The translations under genes were made by a program, and so were the position numbers. 64,000 nucleotides of DNA from Streptomyces verrucosisporus (GTDB lineage Bacteria > Actinomycetota > Actinomycetes > Streptomycetales > Streptomycetaceae), in the NCBI RefSeq assembly GCF_017114865.1, contig NZ_JADEYH010000004.1:62001-126000 (forward strand), given 5' to 3'. The notes below the pieces were generated by a model. That model was not told where the DNA came from and did no database searches. It was given only the letters and a program-made list of their open reading frames with translations. Of this stretch, positions 16,799 to 26,015 are shown one piece after another (position 1 is the stretch's first letter; every line of letters begins with the position of its first letter).

Positions 16799-19291
16799 TC
16801 AGTACCGCACCACCGGAGCGCTCAGGCCGTTGGCGGAGCGCAGCACGAGCGGCTCCGTCAGCGCGGCGGGGTCGATGTCGGCCTCGGTCCGCACGGTGAA
16901 GGACCGGCTCTCCCCGGCCACCAGGGACACCAGCATCTCGTCCACGACCGCGTCGGGGGCGACCCGGTCGGCCAGGATCGCGACGTCGCGCGCGAACGAT
17001 GAGGCACGCACGTCCACCCGGTATCCCCCGGACACGGCGACGGCCTCCGCCTTGAGCGGCGCGGGGTCGTAGTCCAGCTCCACGTCCTCGGCGAAGAGGT
17101 GCACGGCGCGTGCGTCCGGCGCGGTGGCCACCAGCACCTCCCTGCGGGCTTCGTCCGGGCTGACCAGTGACGTGTCCGGTTCGATACGGGCGACCGAGCG
17201 GGGCGGCACGTCGAGGGAAAGCTTAACGCTCCGCAGTACGGCGCCCGCGAAGGTCTGCCGCTCCAGGAGCAGCTCGCCCCTCCAGGGCTCGTCGTGGTCG
17301 TTGACCGCGATCAGGGCGGGCCGGCCGTCGCGGGGCTGGACGGTCAGCAGCCGGGGGGCGTAGGCGTGGCGCAGCCCGTACCACAGCGGCTTGGGCCGCT
17401 CTTCACCGTCCACCGCCGCCCAGGAGGTGACCGGCCAGCAGTCGTTGAGCTGCCAGACCACCGATCCGGCCGTCCGCGGCCACCAGGAGCGGAAGTGCTC
17501 GATACCGAAGGCGACCGCGCGGGCCTGGTTGAGCTGGGTCGCCCAGTGCCAGTCCTCGAAGCTCTTCGGCTCGGGCAGATGGGGGGCCATGCCGCGGGCG
17601 AGCTTGTCGTTGCCCCCCTCGGCCTTCTGGTGCAGCAGGAAGGCGGGCGAGGTGGGCGTCATCGGATCGTCGTGGATCCACTTGGTCAGAGTCGCCCACG
17701 TCGGGGGCCCCTGGAAGCCGAACTCCGAGCAGAACCGCGGGATGTGGTCGCGGTAGTGGGTGTAGTCGACGCGGTTCCACACCTCCCACTCGTGCCGGGT
17801 GCCGTGGTCCTGGTCGTTGGGGTGGATCCCGTCGACCGGCGTGCCGGGGTTGTAGGGGCTGTTGGCGCTGTAGAAGCGGGTCGGGTCCAGCTCGGCCACG
17901 ATGGAGGGCAGCAGTTCGGTGTAGTAGCGCAGGCCCCAGGTGCGGCCCTTCAGCTGCTCGGGCCAGCCCCAGTCGCGGAAGCCCCACATGTTCTCGTTGG
18001 CGCCGTTCCACAGGGCCAGGGAGGGGTGCGGGGCCAGGCGGGCGACGTTCTCGCGGGCCTCGGCCTCCACCTCGCTCCACAGCGGCTCCTCCTCGGGGTA
18101 GGAGGCGCAGGCGAAGGGGAAGTCCTGCCAGACCAGGACACCGCGCTCGTCGCAGACGTCGTAGAAGTCCTCGGTCTCGTAGATGCCGCCGCCCCACACC
18201 CGCAGCAGGTTCATGTGGGCGCCGACGGCCTGGTCCACTCGGCGCTCGATCCGCTCGCGGGTGATCCGGGTCAGGAAGTGGTCGTCGGGGATCCAGTTGG
18301 CGCCCTTGACGAAGACGGGCCTGCCGTTGACGACGACGGTGAAGGGGGTGCCGGTCTCGTCGGGTTCGGTGTCCACGGTGACGGTCCGGAAGCCGATGCG
18401 GCGCTCCCAGGTGTCCAGCGGCTCCCGGGAGCCCGCCTCGCCCGGGGCGCCGAGGGTCACGGCGAGGCCGTACAGGGGCTGGTCGCCGTATCCGGCGGGC
18501 CACCACAGGCGGGCACCGGGCACGGTGACGGTGACGGTCGCGGCCGTCTCGCCGGCGGGTACGGTGACGCGCTCGGTGCGGCCGTCCACGGTGGCGGTCA
18601 GCTCCAGGGGGGCGTCCCCGCCGTCCAGGCCGGAGCGCTCGATGTCGACGTGGATCTCGGCGCGCCCGGTGCCGTCGGCGTCCACCATCACCAGCGGGCG
18701 CACCCCGGCCAGGCGGGCGGTGTGCCAGCGCTCCAGGCGCACCGGCTTCCAGATGCCCGCGGTCTGCAGGTCCGGCCCCCAGTCCCAGCCGAAGCTGCAG
18801 GCCATCTTGCGGACCATGTTGAAGGGGTGCGGGTAGACGTGGTCGCGGCGGCCGAGACTGCGCTCGACCTCCTCGGCGTACTCCAGTGCGGAGCGGAAGG
18901 AGACGGCCAGCTCCTGGGAGCCGCCGGTCAGGGCGCCGCGGACGTCGAAGCGGTGGGCGCGGTGCATGTTGGCCGTGCTGCCCAGCGCCTTCCCGTCCAG
19001 CTCGATGGTGGCCACGGTGTCCAGACCGTCGAAGACGAGGTCCACCCGCTCCCCGGGCCCGGCGGCGCCGGCCGTGAGGGCGAGCGTGTAGCGCCAGTCG
19101 GTGCGGTGGGCCCAGACCAGCTCCTCCTCCGCTCGGTCCAGGTAGGGATCGGGGATCAGGCCGGCCGCGAGCAGGTCCAGATGGGCGCTGCCCGGCACGG
19201 CGGCCGGTACGGACCGGCCCGCGACGCCTGCGGGGACCGGCCCGCCGGTCGCCGACAACTGCCAGCCGTCGTGCAGGGTTTGGCGGATCAT
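16799..19291 (-). CDS. GH2 family beta-mannosidase
   Basis: 830 residues, the usual size for a bacterial GH2 beta-mannosidase, with no signal peptide. Domains: sugar-binding (about 1-190), Ig-like (about 200-290), TIM barrel (about 300-630) and a C-terminal beta region. The acid/base Glu433 lies in WNGANEN and the nucleophile Glu523 in FCSEFGFQG. It would remove non-reducing beta-mannose from imported oligosaccharides. ATG follows GAGGAG. Its promoter at 19470-19498 is nearly identical to the one upstream of the importer operon. Confidence 0.93.
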   Translation of the reverse strand: MIRQTLHDGWQLSATGGPVPAGVAGRSVPAAVPGSAHLDLLAAGLIPDPYLDRAEEELVWAHRTDWRYTLALTAGAAGPGERVDLVFDGLDTVATIELDGKALGSTANMHRAHRFDVRGALTGGSQELAVSFRSALEYAEEVERSLGRRDHVYPHPFNMVRKMACSFGWDWGPDLQTAGIWKPVRLERWHTARLAGVRPLVMVDADGTGRAEIHVDIERSGLDGGDAPLELTATVDGRTERVTVPAGETAATVTVTVPGARLWWPAGYGDQPLYGLAVTLGAPGEAGSREPLDTWERRIGFRTVTVDTEPDETGTPFTVVVNGRPVFVKGANWIPDDHFLTRITRERIERRVDQAVGAHMNLLRVWGGGIYETEDFYDVCDERGVLVWQDFPFACASYPEEEPLWSEVEAEARENVARLAPHPSLALWNGANENMWGFRDWGWPEQLKGRTWGLRYYTELLPSIVAELDPTRFYSANSPYNPGTPVDGIHPNDQDHGTRHEWEVWNRVDYTHYRDHIPRFCSEFGFQGPPTWATLTKWIHDDPMTPTSPAFLLHQKAEGGNDKLARGMAPHLPEPKSFEDWHWATQLNQARAVAFGIEHFRSWWPRTAGSVVWQLNDCWPVTSWAAVDGEERPKPLWYGLRHAYAPRLLTVQPRDGRPALIAVNDHDEPWRGELLLERQTFAGAVLRSVKLSLDVPPRSVARIEPDTSLVSPDEARREVLVATAPDARAVHLFAEDVELDYDPAPLKAEAVAVSGGYRVDVRASSFARDVAILADRVAPDAVVDEMLVSLVAGESRSFTVRTEADIDPAALTEPLVLRSANGLSAPVVRY

Positions 19292-19467
19292 CGGCGCTCA
19301 CTCCTCGGTCGGCTCCGCGGGGCGGAGCGGCTGGTCTGCGAAGGCGTCCGGCAACGGACGGAAGGCGGGGACACGGAAGACGGGATGGAGGCAGGACGGA
19401 GGCGGGGACGGGATCGCGGTCGGCCTCCGGTGGATTTCTCCCCGGCGGGCCGAGTATCGTCGCCCGA

Positions 19468-19498
19468 GATTCTTACGCAACCGAACAAAGTAAGTCAA
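19468..19498 (-). promoter_or_regulatory. Promoter/operator A upstream of beta-mannosidase
   Basis: Minus strand TTGACT (19498-19493), 17-base spacer, TAAGAA (19475-19470). It matches site B at 27786-27816 at 25 of 31 positions including spacer bases, which indicates a shared operator on top of the promoter. It also lies upstream of the divergent alpha-galactosidase. Confidence 0.65.
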
Positions 19499-19540
19499 CG
19501 GCGCCTCCGGCGCCGGCCTGGCCAGGACGGAGACACCACC

Positions 19541-21739
19541 GTGGCATCACGTTCCGCTCCCCTCCCCCTCGATATGACGCACCTGCGGGCGGCCGGCGTC
19601 AGCCTCGTGCTGGACCTGACCGGCGGCACCCTTCCGCGGGTACTGCACTGGGGTGCCGACCTCGGCGCGCTGACCCCCGGAGAACTGGGCTCCCTGCGGC
19701 TCGCCGGGGCACCGCAGCCCATCGGCTTCTCCGTCGACGGCCCGGTCGAGGTCTCCGTGCTGCCCGAGCAGTCGGCCGGCTGGCTGGGCACCCCCGGCCT
19801 GGTGGGCAACCGCGGCGGCCGGGACTTCTCCACCGCCTTCACCGTCGGCGAGGCCACTCTCACCGGACCCGCGCGGGAGTCCCACTCCCCCGGCGGCGAA
19901 GGCGGCGGCACCGTCACCGTCCTCGCCCGCGACGAGCAAGCGGCCCTGGAGCTGGAACTGGTGATCGAGCTGACCGCGTCCGGGCTGGTGCGCCAGCGCG
20001 CCACGGTCGCCAACCGCGGCCCCTCCCCCTTCGCCGTCGACGCCGTCAACCTCATGCTGCCGGTGCCCGCCGAGGCCGCCGAACTGCTGGACTTCACCGG
20101 GCACCACCTGCGCGAACGCAGCCCGCAGCGCACAGCCTTCACCCAGGGCCTGCGGATGCGGGAGAACCGCACCGGCCGCACCGGCTACGACAGCGCCTAT
20201 CTGCTGGCCGCGGGCACCGGGGGCTTCGGCAACCGCTCGGGCGAGGTGTGGGCCGTGCACACCGCGTGGTCCGGCAACCACCGCACCTTCGCCGAGCGCA
20301 CCTTCCACTCGGTGTCGCTGCTGGGCTCGGGCGAGCTGCTGCTGTCCGGTGAGGTGGTGCTGGAGCCCGGTCAGTCCTACGCCTCCCCCTGGCAGTACGG
20401 CTCCTACGGCGGGCACGGCCTGGACGAGGTCTCCGCCCGCTTCCACCGCTGGCTGCGCTCCCGCCCCCACCACCCCGCCACTCCCCGGCCGGTCACCCTC
20501 AACACCTGGGAGGCGGTCTACTTCGACCACGATCCGGACCGGCTGCGCGCCCTGGCCGACGCCGCCGCCGCGGTGGGCGCGGAGCGGTTCGTCCTGGACG
20601 ACGGCTGGTTCGGCGCGCGCCGCGACGACCGGCGGGCCCTGGGCGACTGGTACGTCTCGGACGAGGTGTGGCCCCACGGGCTGGGCCCGCTGACCGACCA
20701 TGTCACCGGTCTGGGCATGCAGTTCGGCCTCTGGGTCGAGCCCGAGATGATCAACGAGGACTCCGGGCTGGCCCGAGCCCACCCCGACTGGATCATGGCC
20801 GCCGGCGACCGGCTGCCCGGCGCGGCCCGTCACCAGCAGGTGCTCGACCTGGCCCGCCCGGAGGCGTTCGCGCACATCCTCCGACGCCTGGACGAGCTGC
20901 TGCGGACGTATCCGATCGCGTATCTGAAGTGGGACCACAACCGGGACCTGGTGGACGCCGGGCACCGGCCCACCGGCCGCGCCGGCGTGCACGGCCAGAC
21001 CCGGGCGGTCCACCGGCTGATGGACGAGCTGCGCCGCCGCCACCCCGGGGTGGAGATCGAGTCCTGCTCCTCCGGGGGCGGACGGGTGGACCTGGAGATC
21101 CTCCAGCGCACCGACCGGGTGTGGGTCTCGGACTGCATCGACGCCCTGGAGCGCCAGACCATCCAGCGCTGGACGAACGCCCTGATCCCCCTCGAACTCA
21201 TGGGCACCCATGTGGGGTCGGACGTCGCGCACACCACCGGGCGCCGCCACCCGCTCGACTTCCGGGCGGGCACGGCGCTGTTCGGGCACTTCGGCATCGA
21301 GTGGGATCTGACCGCGGCCGCGCCGGAGGAACTGGCTCGGCTGGCGCGGTGGGTGGAACTCCACAAGGAGCTGCGCGGCCTGCTCCACACCGGCACCTCC
21401 GTCCACGCCGACCATCCGGACCCGTCCTGCCGTCTGCACGGCGTGGTCGCCGGGGACGGTTCGGACGCGGTGTACGCCCTCGTCGCCACCGCCACCTCCG
21501 AGCTGTATCCGGCCGGCCCGGTCCGGCTGCCGGGGCTGGACGCGGACGCCGTCTACCACGTGCGCCCGCAGCCCCCCGGCGATCTGCCGGACGGCAACGC
21601 CCACCACTGGGGCGTCCCGCTGCCCTGGTGGACGCCGGAGGGTGTGCGGCTGCCGGGCCGGGTGCTGGCCGCGGCCGGGCTCCAGGCCCCGGTGCTCCAC
21701 CCCGAGCGGCTGGTGCTGCTGCGCGCGACCCGGGTGTGA
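19541..21739 (+). CDS. GH36 family alpha-galactosidase
   Basis: 732 residues with N-terminal beta-sandwich (about 1-310), catalytic barrel (about 320-620) and C-terminal beta domain. Signatures: WEAVYFDHD, FVLDDGWFGARRDD, GLWVEPEMINEDS, LKWDHNRD with the nucleophile Asp465, ESCSSGGGRVD, and WVSDCIDALERQ with the probable acid/base Asp531. No signal peptide, so it acts on imported alpha-galactosides. The GTG at 19541 follows GGACGGAG; the open frame extending 2.2 kb upstream is antisense to the mannosidase and not coding. Confidence 0.93.
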   Translation: MASRSAPLPLDMTHLRAAGVSLVLDLTGGTLPRVLHWGADLGALTPGELGSLRLAGAPQPIGFSVDGPVEVSVLPEQSAGWLGTPGLVGNRGGRDFSTAFTVGEATLTGPARESHSPGGEGGGTVTVLARDEQAALELELVIELTASGLVRQRATVANRGPSPFAVDAVNLMLPVPAEAAELLDFTGHHLRERSPQRTAFTQGLRMRENRTGRTGYDSAYLLAAGTGGFGNRSGEVWAVHTAWSGNHRTFAERTFHSVSLLGSGELLLSGEVVLEPGQSYASPWQYGSYGGHGLDEVSARFHRWLRSRPHHPATPRPVTLNTWEAVYFDHDPDRLRALADAAAAVGAERFVLDDGWFGARRDDRRALGDWYVSDEVWPHGLGPLTDHVTGLGMQFGLWVEPEMINEDSGLARAHPDWIMAAGDRLPGAARHQQVLDLARPEAFAHILRRLDELLRTYPIAYLKWDHNRDLVDAGHRPTGRAGVHGQTRAVHRLMDELRRRHPGVEIESCSSGGGRVDLEILQRTDRVWVSDCIDALERQTIQRWTNALIPLELMGTHVGSDVAHTTGRRHPLDFRAGTALFGHFGIEWDLTAAAPEELARLARWVELHKELRGLLHTGTSVHADHPDPSCRLHGVVAGDGSDAVYALVATATSELYPAGPVRLPGLDADAVYHVRPQPPGDLPDGNAHHWGVPLPWWTPEGVRLPGRVLAAAGLQAPVLHPERLVLLRATRV

Positions 21740-21931
21740 GCGGTGTGCGGCTGCCGGACTCCGCGCGGGCCGGGCGGGGCGGACTGTGCGGCCGGGGCCC
21801 GGGAGCCGGGGCGCATCGGCACTCCTCGTCGCCGTGGCCGGCCCCGCGGGCGGCCGCCCGCGGGGCATGTGCGGTCCCGGGGTCCGAGTTCCCCGGTCCC
21901 GGCGCCCCGGGCGCGGTCCCGGGAACCGGGC

Positions 21932-22942
21932 CTACGCGGTGGCGTTCCCCCCGGCCGCCGGCCGGCCGGCGGAGCCGGCACCGGAACGCAGCCAGCACTT
22001 CGCGTAGTGGTCGTAGCCCACCGCGAAGTCCTCCGGCATACGGGCGCAGGCCTCGAACGCCTCAGGGCAGCGGTCCCGGAAGGTGCAGCCCGGATCGTCG
22101 CCGGGGAGGGCGGAGTTGCCCGCCGGCTCGATGCCCGTCGCCTCGGTGAGCCGGGCCCGGTCGCGTACGTCGGGGTCGGGCGCGGCGGCCGCCAGGATCC
22201 TGGTGTACGGATGTTGCGGGTTGAGGATGACCTCGTCCGCCGGCCCCCTCTCCACCACGCGCCCGCGGTACATCACCAGGATGTCGTCGGAGAAGTGCCG
22301 CGCGGTGGCGAGGTCGTGGGTGATGTAGAGGACGGCGAGGTCGTCCTCGCGCTGGAGGCGGGCGAGCAGGTTGAGCACGCCCAGCCGGATGGAGACGTCC
22401 AGCATGGAGACCGGCTCGTCGGCGATGACGACCTGGGCCCCGGGCGCCAGGGCCCGGGCGATCGCCACGCGCTGGCGCATGCCGCCGGACAGTTCGTGGG
22501 GGCGGCGCTGGGCGATGTCGGCGGCCGGGCTCAGGTTGACGCGCTCCAGGAGCTGTTCGACCTTCTGTGCCACCTCCGCCTTCCCCCGGGCCCTGCCGTG
22601 CAGCTTCAGCGGGCGGGCCAGGTGGTGCTCGACTGTGTGGAAGGGGTTGAGCGAGGCGAAGGGGTCCTGGAAGACCATCTGGACGTGGTCTCGGTAGGCC
22701 CGGTCGGCAACCCGCCTGCCGTCGGGACCGGTGGCGGTGATCTCGCCCGCGGTGGGCTTCTCCAGACGGGCGATCATGCGGGCGACCGTCGACTTGCCCG
22801 ATCCGGATTCGCCGACCAATGCGACCGTGCGGCCCGGGGTCAGGGTGAGGGAAACGTTGTCGACCGCGCGGAGGCGGGAGTGGCGCAGACCGGAGCGTAT
22901 GGAGAAGTCCTTGGTCAGGCCGCGTACTTCGAGCGTCGTCAT
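21932..22942 (-). CDS. ABC transporter ATP-binding protein (OppF/DppF type)
   Basis: 336 residues: Walker [11 protein letters not shown]-loop [12 protein letters not shown], signature LSGGMRQRV, Walker [11 protein letters not shown]-loop ITHD, and the C-terminal oligopeptide-transporter domain [10 protein letters not shown] with a Cys-containing [12 protein letters not shown] motif. Last gene of the importer operon; its ATG overlaps the previous stop (ATGA). Confidence 0.93.
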   Translation of the reverse strand: MTTLEVRGLTKDFSIRSGLRHSRLRAVDNVSLTLTPGRTVALVGESGSGKSTVARMIARLEKPTAGEITATGPDGRRVADRAYRDHVQMVFQDPFASLNPFHTVEHHLARPLKLHGRARGKAEVAQKVEQLLERVNLSPAADIAQRRPHELSGGMRQRVAIARALAPGAQVVIADEPVSMLDVSIRLGVLNLLARLQREDDLAVLYITHDLATARHFSDDILVMYRGRVVERGPADEVILNPQHPYTRILAAAAPDPDVRDRARLTEATGIEPAGNSALPGDDPGCTFRDRCPEAFEACARMPEDFAVGYDHYAKCWLRSGAGSAGRPAAGGNATA

Positions 22943-24903
22943 CGCGAGCCCGCCTCCTTCACGATCGTTTTGGTACCCGTGCCCGCGCCGGAGCCGGAGC
23001 CGGGGCGCTCGCGGGCACTGGACTCCCCGGTGCGGATGAACGCCCCCCGCTCGCCGGTGAGGCTGGGGAAGGAGTCGAGCAGCCTGCGGGTGTAGGGGTG
23101 CCTGGGGGCGCGGTGGATCTCGTCGGCGGTGGCGTACTCGACCACCTCGCCCTCGCGCATGACCGCGATGCGGTCGCTCAGCTCCAGCAGCAGCGGCAGG
23201 TCGTGGGTGATGAAGACGACGGCGAAGCCCAGCTCTTCGCGGAAGCGCAGGATCTCCCTCAGGATGCCGCGCTGGACCACCACGTCGAGGGCCGTGGTGG
23301 GTTCGTCCATGATCATCACCTGGGGGTCGAGCAGCAGCGCCATGGCGATCATGACACGCTGCCGCATGCCCCCGGAGAGCTCGTGCGGGAAGGAGTCCAG
23401 CCGGCGCGGGTCCACTCCGACCAGGCGCAGGACCTCGGCGCACCGCTCGCGGCGGGCCCGCGCGGACATCTCCGGGCGGTGGGTGGTGAGCACGTCCTCC
23501 AGCTGGGCCCTGACGGAGATGACCGGGTTGAGGGCGTTCATCGCGCCCTGGAAGACCATCGACAGCTTCGACCAGCGGAAGGCGCGCAGATCCTCCCTGC
23601 CCAGGGCGAGCAGGTCGAGGTCGGAGCCGTCGCGGTCGTGGAAGACCACCGATCCCGAGGTGACCTCGGCCGGCGGCCGGTGCAGCCGGTTGATCGCGTA
23701 CGCGAGCGTGGTCTTGCCGCAGCCGGACTCCCCGGCCAGGCCGAGGATCTCGCCGCGTCCGAGGGTGAGCGAGACGTCCTTGACGGCGTGGACGGGCTTC
23801 TCGCCCCGGTAGACCACGTTGAGGTTCTCCACCGTCAGGACGGCGTCGCGGCCGGATTCCCGGCGACCGGGCTCCCCGCGCCCGGGGACGGAACGGGCCG
23901 CGGCCGAACGGCCCTCGCGCTCCGCGCCGCCCGTGCGCCCGCGGGTGCGGCGCGCGGCGGCCGGGACGGTGCGCAGCTTGGGGTTGATGATCTCGTCGAT
24001 GCTGAAGTTGATCAGGGAGAGGCCGCAGCCGAACAGCGCGATGACCAGGCCGGGCGGGCCGAACCACCACCACGCCTCCCGCTGGAGGGCGAAGCCGTTC
24101 TGGGCGTAGTAGAGCATCGTGCCCAGCGTGTCGGAACCGGAGGCGCCCAGGCCCAGGAAGGACAGGCCCGCCTCGCTGAGGATGGCCAGGATGACGGCGA
24201 ACACGAACTGCGAGGCCATCAGTGGCAGCAGGTTGGGCAGGATCTCCACAGAAACGATTCGCCAGGGCTTCTCGCCCGCCACCTTCGCCGCGGCGACGTA
24301 GTCGCGGTTGCGCAGGGAGAGGGTCTGGGCGCGCAGCACCCGGGCGGAGGCCGCCCAGCCGGTGATCGCCAGCACGACCGCGATGGTCCACCAGCCGCGC
24401 TGCTCCACGGGGACGAATCCGGCGATGACGATCACCAGCGGCAGGCCGGGGATCACCAGCATCACGTTGGAGAACAGGGAGAAGCCCTCGTCCACCGCGC
24501 CGCCGACATAGCCGCCGATGACACCGAAGACCGCGGACAGCAAGGTGGCCAGTACGCCCACCAGCAGACCGATCTGCAGGGAGCCGCGGGTGGAGTGGGC
24601 CAGCAGGGCCAGTACGTCCTGGCCGGTCTGGGTGGTGCCCAGCCAGAACTCGCCGCCGGGCGGGGTCATGCTGATGTCGCGGATGGTGTCGGGGTCGCCG
24701 GTCAGCACCGGTCCGAGGATCCCGAACAGGGCGATGGCGCCCACCAGGCTCAGGCCGATCCCGAGCTTGGGCGACCAGCGCGGCACCAGGGAGCGCCAGC
24801 CGCCGGCGCCGGAGCGCCGGGAGGCCGGGGAGGCGCCGATGGTGCCGGCCGGGGTGTCCGGCGCCGCTTCGGCGGCCTCGGCGGGCGGGTCGATGTTCGT
24901 CAC
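22939..24903 (-). CDS. Fused ABC permease (DppC type) and ATP-binding protein (DppD type)
   Basis: 654 residues in one frame. Residues 1-300 are a DppC-like permease with about six membrane helices and the EAA loop ([20 protein letters not shown]). Residues 300-350 are a charged linker ([14 protein letters not shown]). Residues about 355-630 are a complete ATPase with [39 protein letters not shown] and ITHD. These two functions are normally separate genes. GTG start; 19 bases downstream of the DppB-type permease gene. The tail is Ser/Gly-rich. Confidence 0.92.
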   Translation of the reverse strand: MTNIDPPAEAAEAAPDTPAGTIGASPASRRSGAGGWRSLVPRWSPKLGIGLSLVGAIALFGILGPVLTGDPDTIRDISMTPPGGEFWLGTTQTGQDVLALLAHSTRGSLQIGLLVGVLATLLSAVFGVIGGYVGGAVDEGFSLFSNVMLVIPGLPLVIVIAGFVPVEQRGWWTIAVVLAITGWAASARVLRAQTLSLRNRDYVAAAKVAGEKPWRIVSVEILPNLLPLMASQFVFAVILAILSEAGLSFLGLGASGSDTLGTMLYYAQNGFALQREAWWWFGPPGLVIALFGCGLSLINFSIDEIINPKLRTVPAAARRTRGRTGGAEREGRSAAARSVPGRGEPGRRESGRDAVLTVENLNVVYRGEKPVHAVKDVSLTLGRGEILGLAGESGCGKTTLAYAINRLHRPPAEVTSGSVVFHDRDGSDLDLLALGREDLRAFRWSKLSMVFQGAMNALNPVISVRAQLEDVLTTHRPEMSARARRERCAEVLRLVGVDPRRLDSFPHELSGGMRQRVMIAMALLLDPQVMIMDEPTTALDVVVQRGILREILRFREELGFAVVFITHDLPLLLELSDRIAVMREGEVVEYATADEIHRAPRHPYTRRLLDSFPSLTGERGAFIRTGESSARERPGSGSGAGTGTKTIVKEAGSR

Positions 24904-24922
24904 GGTGTCGGTTCCTCAGCTC

Positions 24923-25912
24923 TCAGTTGCCGGCGCGGGTGCGGGGGTCGATGAGGCCGTACAGCAGGTCGACGACCAGGTTGGCGCCCAGCACGGCCAC
25001 CGTGATGACCAGGAAGATCCCCTGCATCAGGGCGTAGTCGTTGTTCTCCACGGCCTGCAGCAGCCTCGATCCGATGCCGGGGTAGGAGAAGACCTGCTCG
25101 GTGATGACCGAACCGGAGACCACGAAACCGAGGGAGATCGCGAAGCCGGCGACGGACGGCAGGACCGCGTTGCGCGCGGCGTAGCGGGTCATGATGCGCC
25201 GGTCGCGCAGGCCCTTGGCCTGGGCGGTGAGGATGTAGTCCTCCGACACCGTCGAGACCATCATGTTCCGCATCCCCAGCAGCCAGCCGCCCACCGAGGA
25301 GATCACGATCGTCAGAGCGGGGAGGATGCCGTGGTAGACCGCCGAGGCGATGAACTCGCCGTCCCAGCCCGGGGTGAGGATCACGTCGTACCCGCCGTTG
25401 AGCGGGAACCAGCTCAGGCCCGTGGCGAAGATCGCGACCAGGATGAGGGCCAGCCAGAAGTACGGCACCGCCGCGAGCACGGTGGTGGCCGGGATGAGCG
25501 AGTCCAGCCAGGAGCCGCGCTTCCATCCGACGAGGGCGCCGAGTCCGACGCCGAGCAGGAACGACAGGGCTGTGGCCAGGCCCACCAGCACGATCGTCCA
25601 GGGCAGCGCGTCCCCGATGACGGTGGCGACCTCCGCCGGGAAGACGCTCACCGAGACACCCAGGTCGCCGCGGAACATGTTGGCCAGGTACGAGAGGTAC
25701 TGGACCACCAGCGGTTCGCCGGTGTCGGTTCCGAGGAGGAGCTCGTAGGATCTGCGGACCGACGGGTCGGTTGCGCCGCCTCGCTGCTGGAGCTTCGCCA
25801 TGAGGGTGTCCACCGGGTTCCCCGGCATCATCCTCGGGATGAAGAAGTTCAGGGTCAGCGCCGCCCACAGGGCGACGAGATAGAACCCGAGCTTCCGGGC
25901 GTAGTACCTCAC
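24923..25912 (-). CDS. ABC transporter permease (DppB type)
   Basis: 329 residues, about six membrane helices, with the family N-terminus (MRYYARKLGFYLVALWAALT, FFIPRMMPGNPVD) and the EAA loop region (YILTAQAKGLRDRRIM). Partner of the fused permease-ATPase. The GTG start follows GGCGGAG. It lies 103 bases downstream of the solute-binding protein gene, across a palindrome. Confidence 0.92.
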   Translation of the reverse strand: MRYYARKLGFYLVALWAALTLNFFIPRMMPGNPVDTLMAKLQQRGGATDPSVRRSYELLLGTDTGEPLVVQYLSYLANMFRGDLGVSVSVFPAEVATVIGDALPWTIVLVGLATALSFLLGVGLGALVGWKRGSWLDSLIPATTVLAAVPYFWLALILVAIFATGLSWFPLNGGYDVILTPGWDGEFIASAVYHGILPALTIVISSVGGWLLGMRNMMVSTVSEDYILTAQAKGLRDRRIMTRYAARNAVLPSVAGFAISLGFVVSGSVITEQVFSYPGIGSRLLQAVENNDYALMQGIFLVITVAVLGANLVVDLLYGLIDPRTRAGN

Positions 25913-25954
25913 CGATCTCCGCCTATCACTGTCTGCTTCTCCTCGGAACCGTTC

Positions 25955-26010
25955 ACTGCCGTGTCACCGCCGTGTCACCGCCGTGCCGACCGACGGGCCC
26001 GGGCCCGTCG
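25955..26010 (-). terminator. Intra-operon palindrome with short repeats
   Basis: A perfect 20-base palindrome CGACGGGCCCGGGCCCGTCG (25991-26010) immediately after the solute-binding gene, followed in transcription by tandem CCGTGTCACCG units (25959-25980). Such hairpins commonly stabilise the first gene of ABC importer operons so that the binding protein exceeds the permeases. Confidence 0.5.
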
Positions 26011-26015
26011 GGCCG

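Noticed and set aside
17294..21739. A 1481-codon plus-strand frame
   Set aside because: Only the GH36 part from 19541 shows family motifs; the upstream half is antisense to the GH2 beta-mannosidase.
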